DNA from: an uncultured Bacteroides sp.
GTDB taxonomy: Bacteria; Bacteroidota; Bacteroidia; Bacteroidales; Bacteroidaceae
Reading direction: 5' to 3'
DNA: 64,000 bases
NCBI RefSeq assembly: GCF_963675905.1
Contig: NZ_OY780936.1
Location: forward strand, 682,001-746,000
The notes below the pieces were generated by a model. That model did no database searches. It had not been told where the DNA came from and saw nothing but the letters and a program-made list of their open reading frames with translations. The first letter of the stretch is position 1, and each line of letters opens with the position of its first letter. The position numbers and the translations under genes were made by a program. Positions 43,621 to 53,894 of this stretch are shown in pieces.

Positions 43621-44958
43621 TCCCAGTTGCAGGTTAAAGTTGAAAGGAGTTTCCTTGCGGATAGTCTCCACTTTAGAACCATCATTGAAAAAGTAAACAA
43701 CTCCGGGTTCTACAAATATTCCCATTTTAGGAGTAATGTTGTATTGTGCTCCTAAAGCCCCGTTAAGCGACCATTGCAATGGTTTTACACTTACATCCTC
43801 TGACAATTCCTTTCCTGAAAGCTCTCTGGTGTTTAATTTCCCGGATATACATTTTTCGGCCATTCCGCCTCCTGACAGATAAAGCGTGAAATAACGCTTA
43901 TCCACTAGCATATAGTTTAGTTTTACAGGAATGCCAATATAATCTAGCTTCTGATTGTGACTTTTGCTACCGGATGATTCCGATTCCAACCGGGTATAAA
44001 TTAATCCGCTTTCTATAGCAAGTCTTTGCGTCAGATATTTACGGACAGAAAGGCCAAACGAAACAGGTTGCTTATGATTCCATTTAACCGGTGTAGATTT
44101 TAATAAATTAGATGCAATAGCTTCTTCAACATTCATACAATTTAAATAGTCGTAACTTGGACTCATTGCATAATCCATACCACCACCTTCGGAACTATAT
44201 GAAAGAGTGTTTCCTGCAGAAACTCCGATTGAAAGATTTTTTTGTTTTTTCTTTCTTGGAAGCTCCCAAAGTTCGGTTACTGGTTCTGCTTTTCTAGGAG
44301 ATGTTTTAAGGGCCTGTTTCTTTGATTTGTTATTTTCTCCTTGTTGAGGGGCTATCTTTTTCTCACCACCATTATCATTCAACTTTTGTTCTTCAATAGC
44401 TTTCCTTTCATCAGAACGTTGCATGTCCGATATATTATTCTTGCTTAAAGTCACATCTTCATTGCTGCTTTCAGCATCTTTACCTGCTTCCTTATTTACT
44501 AAATTCTTCTTATTTCCGGAAAGGGCAGACGGTTGGTTAGCCGAAGCGCTATTGGCTAAAGCAAGCTTATTACCAGAAAGCACACTGCTCTTCCCAGCCG
44601 ATTTGTTCAATGCAGATCTGGCGTTCTTGTTAACGTCATTAATCAATGGTTCAATCACATCTTTCAGAGGCTTCTTATCAGTTATCGTCTCAATTTCGGC
44701 AGGAAGCTGAGATGTTTCAAAGTACTTATCCGATGAATTATCAAACAAATAGATTGCTGTTGCCGAAGCAATTAACAACAATATAATTGCAGCCGCAGCC
44801 GAATAGTACATAATATATGAACGTTTAGGTTTGGCAACAGGAACAACAGAGAGTTCCTTTTCCAGCCTTTCCCAGTCATTGAATAAAGGTGGTTCGGAAT
44901 AATCTTCTAAACTTTCCCGAAAGGCAGTGATCCATTTTTCTTTGTCTTCCTGTTTCAT
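43603..44958 (-). CDS. anti-sigma-like membrane protein fused to an outer-membrane barrel domain
   Basis: 451 residues. A charged cytoplasmic-type N-terminus (1-46, 'WITAFRESLEDYSEPPLFNDWERLEKEL') is followed by one membrane segment (about 48-72), a long low-complexity linker rich in S, N, K and A (about 75-240) and a C-terminal region of amphipathic strands (about 243-451) resembling PorT-like barrels ('KYLTQRLAIESGLIYTRLES', 'FNFNLQLGLRISY'). It is coupled by a 4-base overlap to the ECF sigma factor. The N-terminal part likely acts as anti-sigma factor. Barrel and membrane anchor in one chain imply a protein spanning both membranes; this is inference. Confidence 0.78.
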   Translation of the reverse strand: MKQEDKEKWITAFRESLEDYSEPPLFNDWERLEKELSVVPVAKPKRSYIMYYSAAAAIILLLIASATAIYLFDNSSDKYFETSQLPAEIETITDKKPLKDVIEPLINDVNKNARSALNKSAGKSSVLSGNKLALANSASANQPSALSGNKKNLVNKEAGKDAESSNEDVTLSKNNISDMQRSDERKAIEEQKLNDNGGEKKIAPQQGENNKSKKQALKTSPRKAEPVTELWELPRKKKQKNLSIGVSAGNTLSYSSEGGGMDYAMSPSYDYLNCMNVEEAIASNLLKSTPVKWNHKQPVSFGLSVRKYLTQRLAIESGLIYTRLESESSGSKSHNQKLDYIGIPVKLNYMLVDKRYFTLYLSGGGMAEKCISGKLNTRELSGKELSEDVSVKPLQWSLNGALGAQYNITPKMGIFVEPGVVYFFNDGSKVETIRKETPFNFNLQLGLRISY

Positions 44959-45518
44959 TGATTATTTTCCTTTAAATAGTTATCTATCTCTTTTGCCAAA
45001 ACTTTTTTTGCCCGAAATAATTGCGAGGACGAGGACTTTTCGTTGATGCCCAATTTCTCAGCTATTTCTTTATGCGAAAGTTGTTCCATGACATATAAAT
45101 TGAATACGGTTCGATATCCGGACGGTAATTCTGCTATAAATTTCATCAGAACCTTGTGCGGAACCTGAGAAATATCTTCCTCACGAGGCTCTTCAATGTT
45201 CTCCGGAATCTGATCGAGCGGCAGCATTTGCTTGGCGGAATCATTCTTCCTCAGATAATCCAGTGATATGTTTACCATTACTCTGCTGAGCCATGCTCTC
45301 AGTGAGCCTTCTCCGCGATAGGTAAACTTATCAAAAGAGCAATAAGCTTTCAAAAAACCATCGTGAAGAAGGTCCTGAGCAATCTCCCGATCACCGGCAT
45401 ACCGATAGCATATACCGAACATTTGTCCTGCATAATGCTCATAAAGTTCTTTGCGAGCTGTATTATCTCCAGCCCGGCAACGTTCTGTCAATTCGGTTTC
45501 ACTCATTAAATCTGACAC
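44955..45518 (-). CDS. ECF-type RNA polymerase sigma factor
   Basis: 187-residue sigma-70 family factor with only regions 2 and 4. Region 2: 'YRYAGDREIAQDLLHDGFLKAY' and 'RGEGSLRAWLSRVMVNISLDYLRK'. Region 4: 'YRTVFNLYVMEQLSHKEIAEKLG' and 'SSSSQLFRAKKVLAKEI'. The downstream membrane protein overlaps it by four bases and is the likely regulator. Targets unknown; no SusCD pair is near, so it is not an obvious polysaccharide-locus factor. Confidence 0.92.
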   Translation of the reverse strand: MSDLMSETELTERCRAGDNTARKELYEHYAGQMFGICYRYAGDREIAQDLLHDGFLKAYCSFDKFTYRGEGSLRAWLSRVMVNISLDYLRKNDSAKQMLPLDQIPENIEEPREEDISQVPHKVLMKFIAELPSGYRTVFNLYVMEQLSHKEIAEKLGINEKSSSSQLFRAKKVLAKEIDNYLKENNQ

Positions 45519-45609
45519 GTGTTTACTTATAAATGCACGAATATATAATATACTGCTTAAAGCATGAATCTTTTTTCTAAAAATATTTTTATTAAAGAAA
45601 TTGAACCTG

Positions 45610-45700
45610 TATAATTCTTATTATTATTCGCATATGGAAGAGTTTTAAAGGGTTTAAAGAACGTTTCGGGCTCATATAATTCTTATTTCCATTTGCATAT
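45610..45700. repeat. 26-bp imperfect direct repeat upstream of the sigma gene
   Basis: TATAATTCTTATT-N3-ATTYGCATAT at 45610-45635 and 45675-45700 (22 of 26 identical), 65 bases apart, in the 446-base gene-free stretch between the sigma gene and ridA. It could be binding sites; a 69-codon frame here is judged non-coding. Confidence 0.5.
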
Positions 45701-45785
45701 TTTTGTATCAGGAATTTCATTATCCCGAGGAATTTCTTTCTATTTCCGGTGAAGTTCTTTATTAAACTAAGGAGATTGTCTCCGC

Positions 45786-45873
45786 GACCTGCACAGCTCA
45801 TTTCTGCGAGTTGCGCAGGTCGATTAAATGAGCTGCGCAGGCTGTTTTGATGAGTTGCGCAGCTCGCTAAAAA
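45786..45873. repeat. second array of four 22-bp quasi-palindromic tandem repeats
   Basis: Exact 22-bp periodicity: 45786-45807, 45808-45829, 45830-45851 and 45852-45873. Cores are GACCTGCACAGCTC, GAGTTGCGCAGGTC, GAGCTGCGCAGGCT and GAGTTGCGCAGCTC, near-perfect 14-bp palindromes separated by 8 bases. Total length 88 bp, the same as the array at 15357-15444, but a different sequence. GC-rich against a very AT-rich background; 92 bases upstream of ridA. Confidence 0.88.
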
Positions 45874-45964
45874 TATGAAACGAGAATTAGAAAAAAGTTG
45901 CAGTTATTTGCAATTATGTTTAACTTGCAAACAAAATAGTATTAACTAATAAATAGCTGAAATA

Positions 45965-46342
45965 ATGAAAAAAGTAATTTCTAGTGAAAAGGCACCTGGT
46001 GCAATCGGACCTTATAGTCAGGCAATAGAAGCCGGGGGCATGGTGTTTGTTTCAGGACAGTTACCAGTGGATGCGGCTACCGGTGAATTTGCTCCGGGTG
46101 GAGTGGCTGAACAGACTAAGCAATCTTTTGAGAACATTAAACATATTCTGGCAGAAGCCGGACTTACTACTGCCAACATTGTAAAGACTACCGTTTTCCT
46201 TTCGGATATGTCTCTGTTTGCAGAGATGAATGCTGTTTATGCAACCTATTTTGATGGTGCATTCCCGGCTCGTTCTGCTGTGGCAGTAAAGGCTTTGCCT
46301 AAAAATGCAATGGTGGAGATTGAATGTATTGCAGTGAAGTAA
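45965..46342 (+). CDS. ridA: RidA/YjgF enamine deaminase
   Basis: 125-residue protein that hydrolyses reactive enamine/imine intermediates from PLP-dependent dehydratases. Family marks: 'APGAIGPYSQAI', 'MVFVSGQLPVD', 'TVFLSDMSLFAEMNAVYATYF' and 'FPARSAVAVKALPKNAMVEIECIA', with the catalytic Arg in 'ARSA'. Cytoplasmic, trimeric in the family. Monocistronic; a hairpin follows the stop. Confidence 0.95.
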   Translation: MKKVISSEKAPGAIGPYSQAIEAGGMVFVSGQLPVDAATGEFAPGGVAEQTKQSFENIKHILAEAGLTTANIVKTTVFLSDMSLFAEMNAVYATYFDGAFPARSAVAVKALPKNAMVEIECIAVK

Positions 46343-46376
46343 GTTCGTTCAATTAAACTTTCCGTTGAAAGAAATT

Positions 46377-46412
46377 AAGAAGAGAGATAGCATTTAAGTT
46401 GTCTCTCTTCTT
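46377..46412. terminator. hairpin between ridA and folC
   Basis: 12-bp stem with one wobble (46377-46388 with 46401-46412), then TTTATTT. It lies between convergent genes and may work in both directions. Confidence 0.65.
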
Positions 46413-46437
46413 TATTTAATATAGTATTGCTCTTTTT

Positions 46438-47754
46438 TTAAACCTTACCTTCTTCCTGCTTTTTGTTCTTCTCAAGATAGGAGAGGAGATCTGCTACAAC
46501 AAAACTACTTCCTCCTACAAATATAAAATCTTTATTAGAAGCATTAGCTTTTGCAGCTTCAAATGCTTTGGGCACATCAGTATAGGTTTTGCCATATAAA
46601 CCGGCTTTACTTGCCAGAAACTTCAGGTCGGCTTCGTGTAGCGCACGCTTTACACTTGCTTTAGTAAAGTAATACACAGCATCTTTGGGCAATAAAGCCA
46701 ATACACCACTGATATCTTTATCGTTTACCATTCCTATTACAACGTGCAGTTTCTTGTATTTTTGCTTGCTTAGTTGTTCGGAAATATAAGTTATACCGCC
46801 AACATTATGTCCGGTGTCGCAAACTATCGACGGATTGATTCCCAGTTTTTGCCAACGGCCCATTAATCCGGTAAGTTCGCAAACCTTCTCAAATCCCTTT
46901 TCTACAGCTGTATCAGGAATATTATAGCCGTTTTTTTTCAATAATCTTAAAGCTAAAAGAATAGTATTGGTGTTTTTAATCTGGCAAAATCCGCCAAGTT
47001 CCCCTTTCAGATGAGGATAATCGGCCGTGAAGTAGTTCCATCGTCCTCTTTTATTCATTTCCCATCTCCAGAGCAACTGTTCCTCCTCTGCAAAGAATAT
47101 AGGAGCTTTGACCTCATCTGCTTTCTGTATAAATACAGGTTTGGTTTCCTCGTTAGTTTCGCCAATAATTACAGGTGTGTCCTTCTTTATAATACCTGCC
47201 TTCTCGCCAGCGATAAGCGCCTTCGTCTTTCCGAGGAACTGAGTATGATCGAAACTGATATTAGTTATAATGCATAAATCCGGATGAATAATATTGGTGC
47301 AATCAAGTCGCCCGCCCAAACCAACTTCCACTATCGCCACATCAACATTCTGATCGGCAAAATATTTAAAGGCCATTGCAGTGGTTAGTTCAAAGAACGA
47401 TGGTTGAAGCGGTTCGAAGAACTTCCGTTCCTTCTCTACAAAGTCAATCACATATTCTTCAGTTACAGGTTTTCCGTTTACACGGATTCTTTCTCTGAAA
47501 TCAATAAGGTGAGGAGAGGTGTAGAGTCCCACTTTATATCCTGCCGATTGCAGGATAGCTGCAAGTGTGTGAGAACAGGATCCTTTACCATTTGTTCCTG
47601 CTACATGAATAGTCTTGAAGTTTTTATGTGGATGTTTGAAATGTTTATCCAGCTCATAAGTGTTACTAAGCCCCTCTTTATATGCCGATTTCCCAATCTG
47701 CTGAAACAAAGGAGCGCTTTCGTATAAATAGTTTAGAGTCTCTTTATAATTCAT
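46438..47754 (-). CDS. folC: folylpolyglutamate synthase/dihydrofolate synthase
   Basis: 438-residue Mur-ligase-family enzyme that adds glutamate to dihydropteroate and folates. P-loop 'VAGTNGKGSCSHTLA', 'TSPHLIDFRERIRVNG', 'VEVGLGGRLDCTNI' and 'ITNISFDHTQFLG' are all typical; 'CDTGHNVGG' sits in the C-terminal domain. Full length. It is divergent from phoH. In Bacteroidales it usually carries both activities, which cannot be separated by reading alone. Confidence 0.94.
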   Translation of the reverse strand: MNYKETLNYLYESAPLFQQIGKSAYKEGLSNTYELDKHFKHPHKNFKTIHVAGTNGKGSCSHTLAAILQSAGYKVGLYTSPHLIDFRERIRVNGKPVTEEYVIDFVEKERKFFEPLQPSFFELTTAMAFKYFADQNVDVAIVEVGLGGRLDCTNIIHPDLCIITNISFDHTQFLGKTKALIAGEKAGIIKKDTPVIIGETNEETKPVFIQKADEVKAPIFFAEEEQLLWRWEMNKRGRWNYFTADYPHLKGELGGFCQIKNTNTILLALRLLKKNGYNIPDTAVEKGFEKVCELTGLMGRWQKLGINPSIVCDTGHNVGGITYISEQLSKQKYKKLHVVIGMVNDKDISGVLALLPKDAVYYFTKASVKRALHEADLKFLASKAGLYGKTYTDVPKAFEAAKANASNKDFIFVGGSSFVVADLLSYLEKNKKQEEGKV

Positions 47755-47844
47755 TTATTCAAAAATTTTAGCCTTTTAGTGATATATCGTAATCTTTTAA
47801 TTACTATATTAGGTGCAAATATCAACATTTTAAATCTAAAAATT

Positions 47845-49170
47845 ATGGGAACTAAGAAAAATTTCGTGTTAGATACTAATGTTATTCTTCACGACCATGA
47901 TTGTTTGAGAAATTTTCAGGAAAACGACGTCTATCTTCCTATTATTGTCTTAGAAGAATTAGATAAATTTAAAAAAGGAAATGGAGAAATAAATTATAAC
48001 GCACGTGAGTTTGTTCGTGAGCTCGATTTGATTACTGACGATAACCTTTTCACTAAGGGAGCATCGTTGGGCGAAGGAATGGGAAAGCTCTTTATACTCA
48101 CCGGTGGAATGGAGTCCGAAACTGTACGGAAATCTTTTCCCGAGCGTCAGGCCGATCATGAAATTCTCTCCACGGCAGATGTCCTTGCAAAGAAATATCC
48201 CAAAGTAAAAACTATCCTTGTTACGAAGGACGTGAATCTTCGTATGAAGGCCCGTTCCATAGGAGTGCTGTCTGAAGACTATATTACCGACAAGGTTACC
48301 AATGTGGATATATTTGAGAAGGCCAATGAAGTCTATGACGGAATATCCTCCGAACTTATAGATAAAATTTATTCTACCAAAGAAGGAGTAGATATTAGTG
48401 AGTTAGAAATAAGAAATGTTTTGCAGCCTAACGAGTGCTTTGTTCTGAAGAGCGAACGCAATAGTGTGTTGGCAAGATATAATCCGTTTACTCATAGTGT
48501 ACACAGAGTTACTAAAGCAAAAAGCTATGGAATAGAACCACGTAACGCTGAGCAAAGCTTTGCTTTCGAGATTCTGAACGATCCCGATATTAAGCTCGTT
48601 GCTCTAACCGGAAAGGCCGGAACCGGTAAAACCTTGCTTGCCCTTGCATCAGCATTAAGCAATATGACTGATTACAAGCAGATACTATTGGCTCGTCCTA
48701 TAGTGGCTCTTTCTAATAAAGACCTCGGCTTCCTTCCCGGAGATGCAGCTGCCAAGGTTGCACCTTACATGCAACCTCTTTTCGATAACCTGAACGTTAT
48801 CAAACACCAGTTTTCTCCTACTTCAACAGAGTTAAGACGTCTGGACGATATGCAGAAAAGTGGTCAGCTGGTTATCGAGGCACTGGCTTTTATCCGTGGA
48901 CGAAGCTTGTCGGAAACTTATTGCATTATCGATGAGGCTCAGAACCTTACTCCTCACGAGATTAAAACAATTATCACCCGCGCAGGAGAAGGAACAAAGA
49001 TGGTCTTCACCGGAGATATTCAACAGATTGACCAACCTTATCTGGATAGCGAGTCCAATGGTTTAGTCTATATGATTGACCGCATGAAGGGCCAGAATAT
49101 CTTTGCTCATGTTAATCTGGTAAAAGGAGAGCGTAGTATGCTGAGTGAGTTGGCTAGTAATTTGATGTAG
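47845..49170 (+). CDS. PIN-PhoH ATPase/ribonuclease
   Basis: 441-residue two-domain protein. The N-terminal PIN domain ('FVLDTNVILHDHDCL', 'DHEILSTADVLAKK', 'TILVTKDVNLRMKA') supplies metal-dependent ribonuclease acidic residues. The C-terminal PhoH ATPase domain (about 235-441) has Walker A 'ALTGKAGTGKTLLAL' and Walker B 'TYCIIDEAQNLT', then 'FTGDIQQID'. PhoH2-type proteins unwind and cut RNA. The start is set at 47845 because the 22 residues before it (from 47779) do not match the family. Monocistronic. Confidence 0.93.
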   Translation: MGTKKNFVLDTNVILHDHDCLRNFQENDVYLPIIVLEELDKFKKGNGEINYNAREFVRELDLITDDNLFTKGASLGEGMGKLFILTGGMESETVRKSFPERQADHEILSTADVLAKKYPKVKTILVTKDVNLRMKARSIGVLSEDYITDKVTNVDIFEKANEVYDGISSELIDKIYSTKEGVDISELEIRNVLQPNECFVLKSERNSVLARYNPFTHSVHRVTKAKSYGIEPRNAEQSFAFEILNDPDIKLVALTGKAGTGKTLLALASALSNMTDYKQILLARPIVALSNKDLGFLPGDAAAKVAPYMQPLFDNLNVIKHQFSPTSTELRRLDDMQKSGQLVIEALAFIRGRSLSETYCIIDEAQNLTPHEIKTIITRAGEGTKMVFTGDIQQIDQPYLDSESNGLVYMIDRMKGQNIFAHVNLVKGERSMLSELASNLM

Positions 49171-49345
49171 GGCGGTGAAATCCTGAAAAGATTATTTAAA
49201 AATGAGGAATTGTGTCCATTATATAGATAAATGAAAATAAGTTTTTGCTATTTTCCATCTAATTTCTTTTCTTTGTAAAGACTATTGTTGGAGAATCTTT
49301 TTTATTATACGAAAACAAGAGTTGAATTTAGAAAAAAAAGTAGAT

Positions 49346-49786
49346 ATGGAAAGTTTAGAAGATATAAGGTGGCAGCAAAGATTTGATAGTTATCAGAAAG
49401 CATTAAAAAAAATAGTAGAAGTAGTTGATTCTCACTCTGATTTTAATGAACTTTCTGATTTGGAAAAGGAAGGATTGATACAGCGGTTTGAGTACACATT
49501 TGAATTGTCATGGAAAACTCTTCAGGATTTGTTGAAATATAAAGGATACATTGATATAAAAGGACCAAATATGGTTTTACAGAAGTCATTAGAGGATGGA
49601 TATATACAAGATCATGATGGCTGGCGTGCGATGAAAAAAGCCAGAGAAATAACCTCGCATACATATAATGAAGGGGATGCAGGAGAAATTGTAGCGAATA
49701 TATTTGGTAAGTATGCTCCTCTCTTTAAAGATTTAGAAAGTGTACTTTTAAAAGAATGTCAGAAACAAAGTAATAATTTATTTTAG
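49346..49786 (+). CDS. hepT: HepT-like HEPN ribonuclease toxin
   Basis: 146-residue helical HEPN protein of the HI0074/'nucleotidyltransferase substrate-binding' family. The ribonuclease motif R-x4-H-x-Y is intact as R100-EITS-H105-T-Y107. 'FEYTFELSWKTLQDLLKYKG' is the family hallmark. In studied pairs, HepT cuts tRNA and is silenced by AMP groups that MntA adds to the Tyr of this motif. The MntA partner starts 4 bases downstream. The ATG at 49346 is chosen over an upstream TTG at 49322. Confidence 0.88.
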   Translation: MESLEDIRWQQRFDSYQKALKKIVEVVDSHSDFNELSDLEKEGLIQRFEYTFELSWKTLQDLLKYKGYIDIKGPNMVLQKSLEDGYIQDHDGWRAMKKAREITSHTYNEGDAGEIVANIFGKYAPLFKDLESVLLKECQKQSNNLF

Positions 49787-49790
49787 CGAG

Positions 49791-50087
49791 ATGTTTGGTT
49801 TAAGTGAAGGTGTAATATCAGAGCTCAATAATGTATTTCGGAAATACCCGATTATTGATGAGGTTATTATTTTTGGTTCGAGATCCAAAGGTAATTTTAC
49901 GAATGGTTCTGATATTGATTTAGCTGTAAAGGGAAGTGTTACATCGGATGATATTCTTAAAATAAATCTAGATATTGAAGATCTTGAATTATTGTATAAA
50001 GTCGATGTGATTTCTTATAATGAAAAGATAGGAACTCCTATCGGTCGTCATATTGATAGAGTTGCTAAAGTCTTTTATAAAAAGTGA
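49791..50087 (+). CDS. mntA: MntA-like minimal nucleotidyltransferase antitoxin
   Basis: 98-residue minimal nucleotidyltransferase. The active-site motif G-S-x10-D-x-D is exact: G29-S30 ... D41-I-D43 in 'FGSRSKGNFTNGSDIDL', with a third acidic position likely in 'YKVDVIS'. Such antitoxins inactivate HepT by tyrosine adenylylation (type VII system). Co-transcribed with hepT. A bidirectional terminator follows. Both catalytic motifs intact suggests a working pair. Confidence 0.88.
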   Translation: MFGLSEGVISELNNVFRKYPIIDEVIIFGSRSKGNFTNGSDIDLAVKGSVTSDDILKINLDIEDLELLYKVDVISYNEKIGTPIGRHIDRVAKVFYKK

Positions 50088-50112
50088 AACTATAAAATGC
50101 TCTCTTAAAATG

Positions 50113-50149
50113 AAACTCCCCATTTGCATTGGAAGCAAGTGGGGAGTTT
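50113..50149. terminator. bidirectional terminator between mntA and dnaJ
   Basis: 10-bp perfect outer stem AAACTCCCCA (50113-50122 with 50140-50149) and an inner TTGC/GCAA pairing. It lies between convergent genes. Confidence 0.8.
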
Positions 50150-50179
50150 ATAATATCTGATAAGTAAAAACGATATTAA

Positions 50180-51361
50180 TTAATCGAAGAAACTTTTGAA
50201 TTTCCTGAAAATCTTTTCTTTAACCGAACTGTTTGGCTTGAAACTGTCTGATGATTCCAACTTTTCCAGAGTCTCTTTTTCATCTCTGGTCAATGTTTCA
50301 GGAACGTAGATGCTTACGTTTACAAGTAAATCTCCTGTTCCGTATCCGTTTACGCTTGGTAAACCTTTGCCACGTAGACGAAGAACTTTACCCGGTTGAG
50401 TTCCCGCTTCAATCTTAACCTTTACTTTGTTATCAATAGTTGGTATTTCTACAGCGCCACCTAAAGCAGCGGTTGGGAAGCTAAGCAATAAGTTATAAAT
50501 CAAATCGTTTTCGTCACGAACTAAGTCTGGATGTGCTTCTTCTTCCACCTGGATAAGTAAATCGCCTGGAACTCCATTGTGCTTTCCTGCGTTTCCTTTT
50601 CCACCCATGGATAGTTGCATTCCTTCAGCTACACCAGCAGGGATATTTACGCTTACAACTTCTTCACCATATACGATACCTTCTCCGGCACATTCTTTAC
50701 ACTTATCTTTGATGATTTTACCTTCACCACCGCAGGTAGGACAAGTAACGCGAGTCTGCATGGTTCCCAGAATGGTCTGTTGGTTACGGATTACCGAACC
50801 GCTACCTTTACAGGTAGAACAAGTTTCAGAACCGCTGCTTCCTTCAGCTCCTGTACCGTGACAGTGCGAACAAGAAACATATTTTTTTAGTTTGAATTTC
50901 TTTTCTACACCGGTAGAAATCTCTTTCAGATTTAGTTTAACCTTTACACGAAGATCTGATCCGCGGAAACGTCTTTGCTGTTGGCCGCCTCCGCCGCCAA
51001 AACCTCCGAAGCCACCAAAGCCTCCGCCACCGTGTCCACCGAAGATATCACCAAACATAGAGAAGATGTCGTCCATTGACATTCCGGCACCTCCGCCAAA
51101 TCCTCCGCCAAACGGACCACCGTTACCGGCCGCACCGCTCATGCCAGCATGTCCAAATTGGTCGTAACGAGCACGCTTATCGGGATTGCTTAAAACATCA
51201 TAAGCTTCGGCAGCTTCTTTAAAGTTCTCTTCTGCAGTTTTATCTCCCGGATTTTTGTCAGGGTGAAATTGAATTGCTTTCTTACGGTAAGCTTTCTTTA
51301 TCTGATCGGCTGTAGCAGATTTTTCAACGCCCAGCACCTCATAGTAATCTCTTTTTGCCAT
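50180..51361 (-). CDS. dnaJ: chaperone DnaJ
   Basis: 393-residue Hsp40 co-chaperone that stimulates DnaK ATPase. J domain (1-70) with '[10 protein letters not shown]'. A glycine/phenylalanine-rich linker (about 73-128) is unusually glycine-rich. Four zinc-binding motifs follow: 'CSHCHGTG', 'CSTCKGSG', 'CPTCGGEG' and 'CKECAGEG'. Two C-terminal peptide-binding domains complete it. It lies 19 bases after grpE in the same operon; dnaK is elsewhere. Confidence 0.97.
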   Translation of the reverse strand: MAKRDYYEVLGVEKSATADQIKKAYRKKAIQFHPDKNPGDKTAEENFKEAAEAYDVLSNPDKRARYDQFGHAGMSGAAGNGGPFGGGFGGGAGMSMDDIFSMFGDIFGGHGGGGFGGFGGFGGGGGQQQRRFRGSDLRVKVKLNLKEISTGVEKKFKLKKYVSCSHCHGTGAEGSSGSETCSTCKGSGSVIRNQQTILGTMQTRVTCPTCGGEGKIIKDKCKECAGEGIVYGEEVVSVNIPAGVAEGMQLSMGGKGNAGKHNGVPGDLLIQVEEEAHPDLVRDENDLIYNLLLSFPTAALGGAVEIPTIDNKVKVKIEAGTQPGKVLRLRGKGLPSVNGYGTGDLLVNVSIYVPETLTRDEKETLEKLESSDSFKPNSSVKEKIFRKFKSFFD

Positions 51362-51380
51362 TGTTCGTTATCCTTATTAA

Positions 51381-51974
51381 TTATTCGCCAACTACAACTT
51401 TGGCATGACGAATTACTTTTCCATTAAGTGTATAGCCAGTTTGTACGCAATCTATGATTTTGCCTTTAAGATCTTCACTTGGAGCTGCAAATGTTGTGAT
51501 TGCTTCGTGGAAATCTGTATTGAATTCGCTTGTGGCATCAATTGCTTCAACGCCATTTTGTCCCATTACACTCATGAATTTAGTGTAAACCAGTTCGAGA
51601 CCTTCACGAATAGCAGCAATATCAGTAGCTGTTTCCGTAGTTTTCAGAGCTCTCTCAAAGTCATCAATAACAGGAAGAATACTGCTGATACACTTTTCGC
51701 TGCCATTCTTAATCAGTTCGGCTTTTTCTTTCATTGTGCGTTTACGGTAATTGTCAAATTCAGCCGACAGACGCAGATATTTATCGTTCTGATCTTCTAT
51801 TTTAGCATTAGCTTCTTCCAGCTTCTTAGCCAATTCTTGTTCAGGAGTAAGAACTTCTTCTTCCTGAGCGGGAGCTTCTTTTTCAGCTGCAGATGCTTCT
51901 GTTTCATGATCAACTTGCTGAGTGTTATCTACTAATTCTTCTTCTTTAAATGTTTCTTTTTTCTTTGGATCCAT
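51381..51974 (-). CDS. grpE: nucleotide exchange factor GrpE
   Basis: 197-residue DnaK co-chaperone. A highly acidic N-terminal stretch (about 10-50) leads to a long coiled coil ('ANAKIEDQNDKYLRLSAEFDNYRKRT', in parts) and the beta domain ending 'VQTGYTLNGKVIRHAKVVVG'. The start is set at 51974; the longer frame to 52016 adds 14 residues without family match and would shorten the leader after the promoter at 52063-52095. First gene of grpE-dnaJ. Confidence 0.95.
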   Translation of the reverse strand: MDPKKKETFKEEELVDNTQQVDHETEASAAEKEAPAQEEEVLTPEQELAKKLEEANAKIEDQNDKYLRLSAEFDNYRKRTMKEKAELIKNGSEKCISSILPVIDDFERALKTTETATDIAAIREGLELVYTKFMSVMGQNGVEAIDATSEFNTDFHEAITTFAAPSEDLKGKIIDCVQTGYTLNGKVIRHAKVVVGE

Positions 51975-52062
51975 ATATATTTTCTTTTTATTCTTCTTCC
52001 AAAATGATTGCACCATACAATTGGGTAGGTTTGGTTTATAATCTATGCTACAAATTCTTTGC

Positions 52063-52095
52063 CAAAATTACATTTTAAGCGAAAGAACATGCAAA
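52063..52095 (-). promoter_or_regulatory. promoter of grpE-dnaJ
   Basis: On the minus strand TTTG (52095-52092), 21 bases, TAATTTTG (52070-52063), a full consensus match about 88 bases before grpE. No CIRCE-type inverted repeat seen. Confidence 0.7.
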
Positions 52096-52174
52096 AGTAC
52101 TGTTTTTTAGTGAATAATAAATAACTATGCTTGAACTATCTGCCAGAATGGCGATTTTATTCACAAAAAAAGAC

Positions 52175-52182
52175 TACCTTTG
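52175..52182 (+). promoter_or_regulatory. candidate -7 element of the ABC-F gene
   Basis: TACCTTTG fits TAnnTTTG, 38 bases before the start codon. The -33 is T-rich without clear TTTG. Confidence 0.5.
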
Positions 52183-52208
52183 TGGCCGATTTTAAATACA
52201 AGGTATAA

Positions 52209-53843
<1,635 letters not shown>

Positions 53844-53856
53844 AAGATATTAGATA

Positions 53857-53894
53857 AAAAAACGCTTAGATCATTGACGATCTAAGCGTTTTTT
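53857..53894. terminator. bidirectional terminator after the ABC-F gene
   Basis: 16-bp perfect stem (53857-53872 with 53879-53894), 6-nt loop, T-run on both sides. It touches the stop codon of the convergent EEP gene. Confidence 0.95.

Noticed and set aside
45592-45801. 69-codon reading frame upstream of the sigma gene
   Set aside because: Starts within the 22-bp array and runs through direct repeats; basic, low-complexity product without family features.
50577-51167. Plus-strand frames across dnaJ
   Set aside because: Proline-rich or serine-rich mirror images of the glycine-rich linker and zinc-finger coding sequence.
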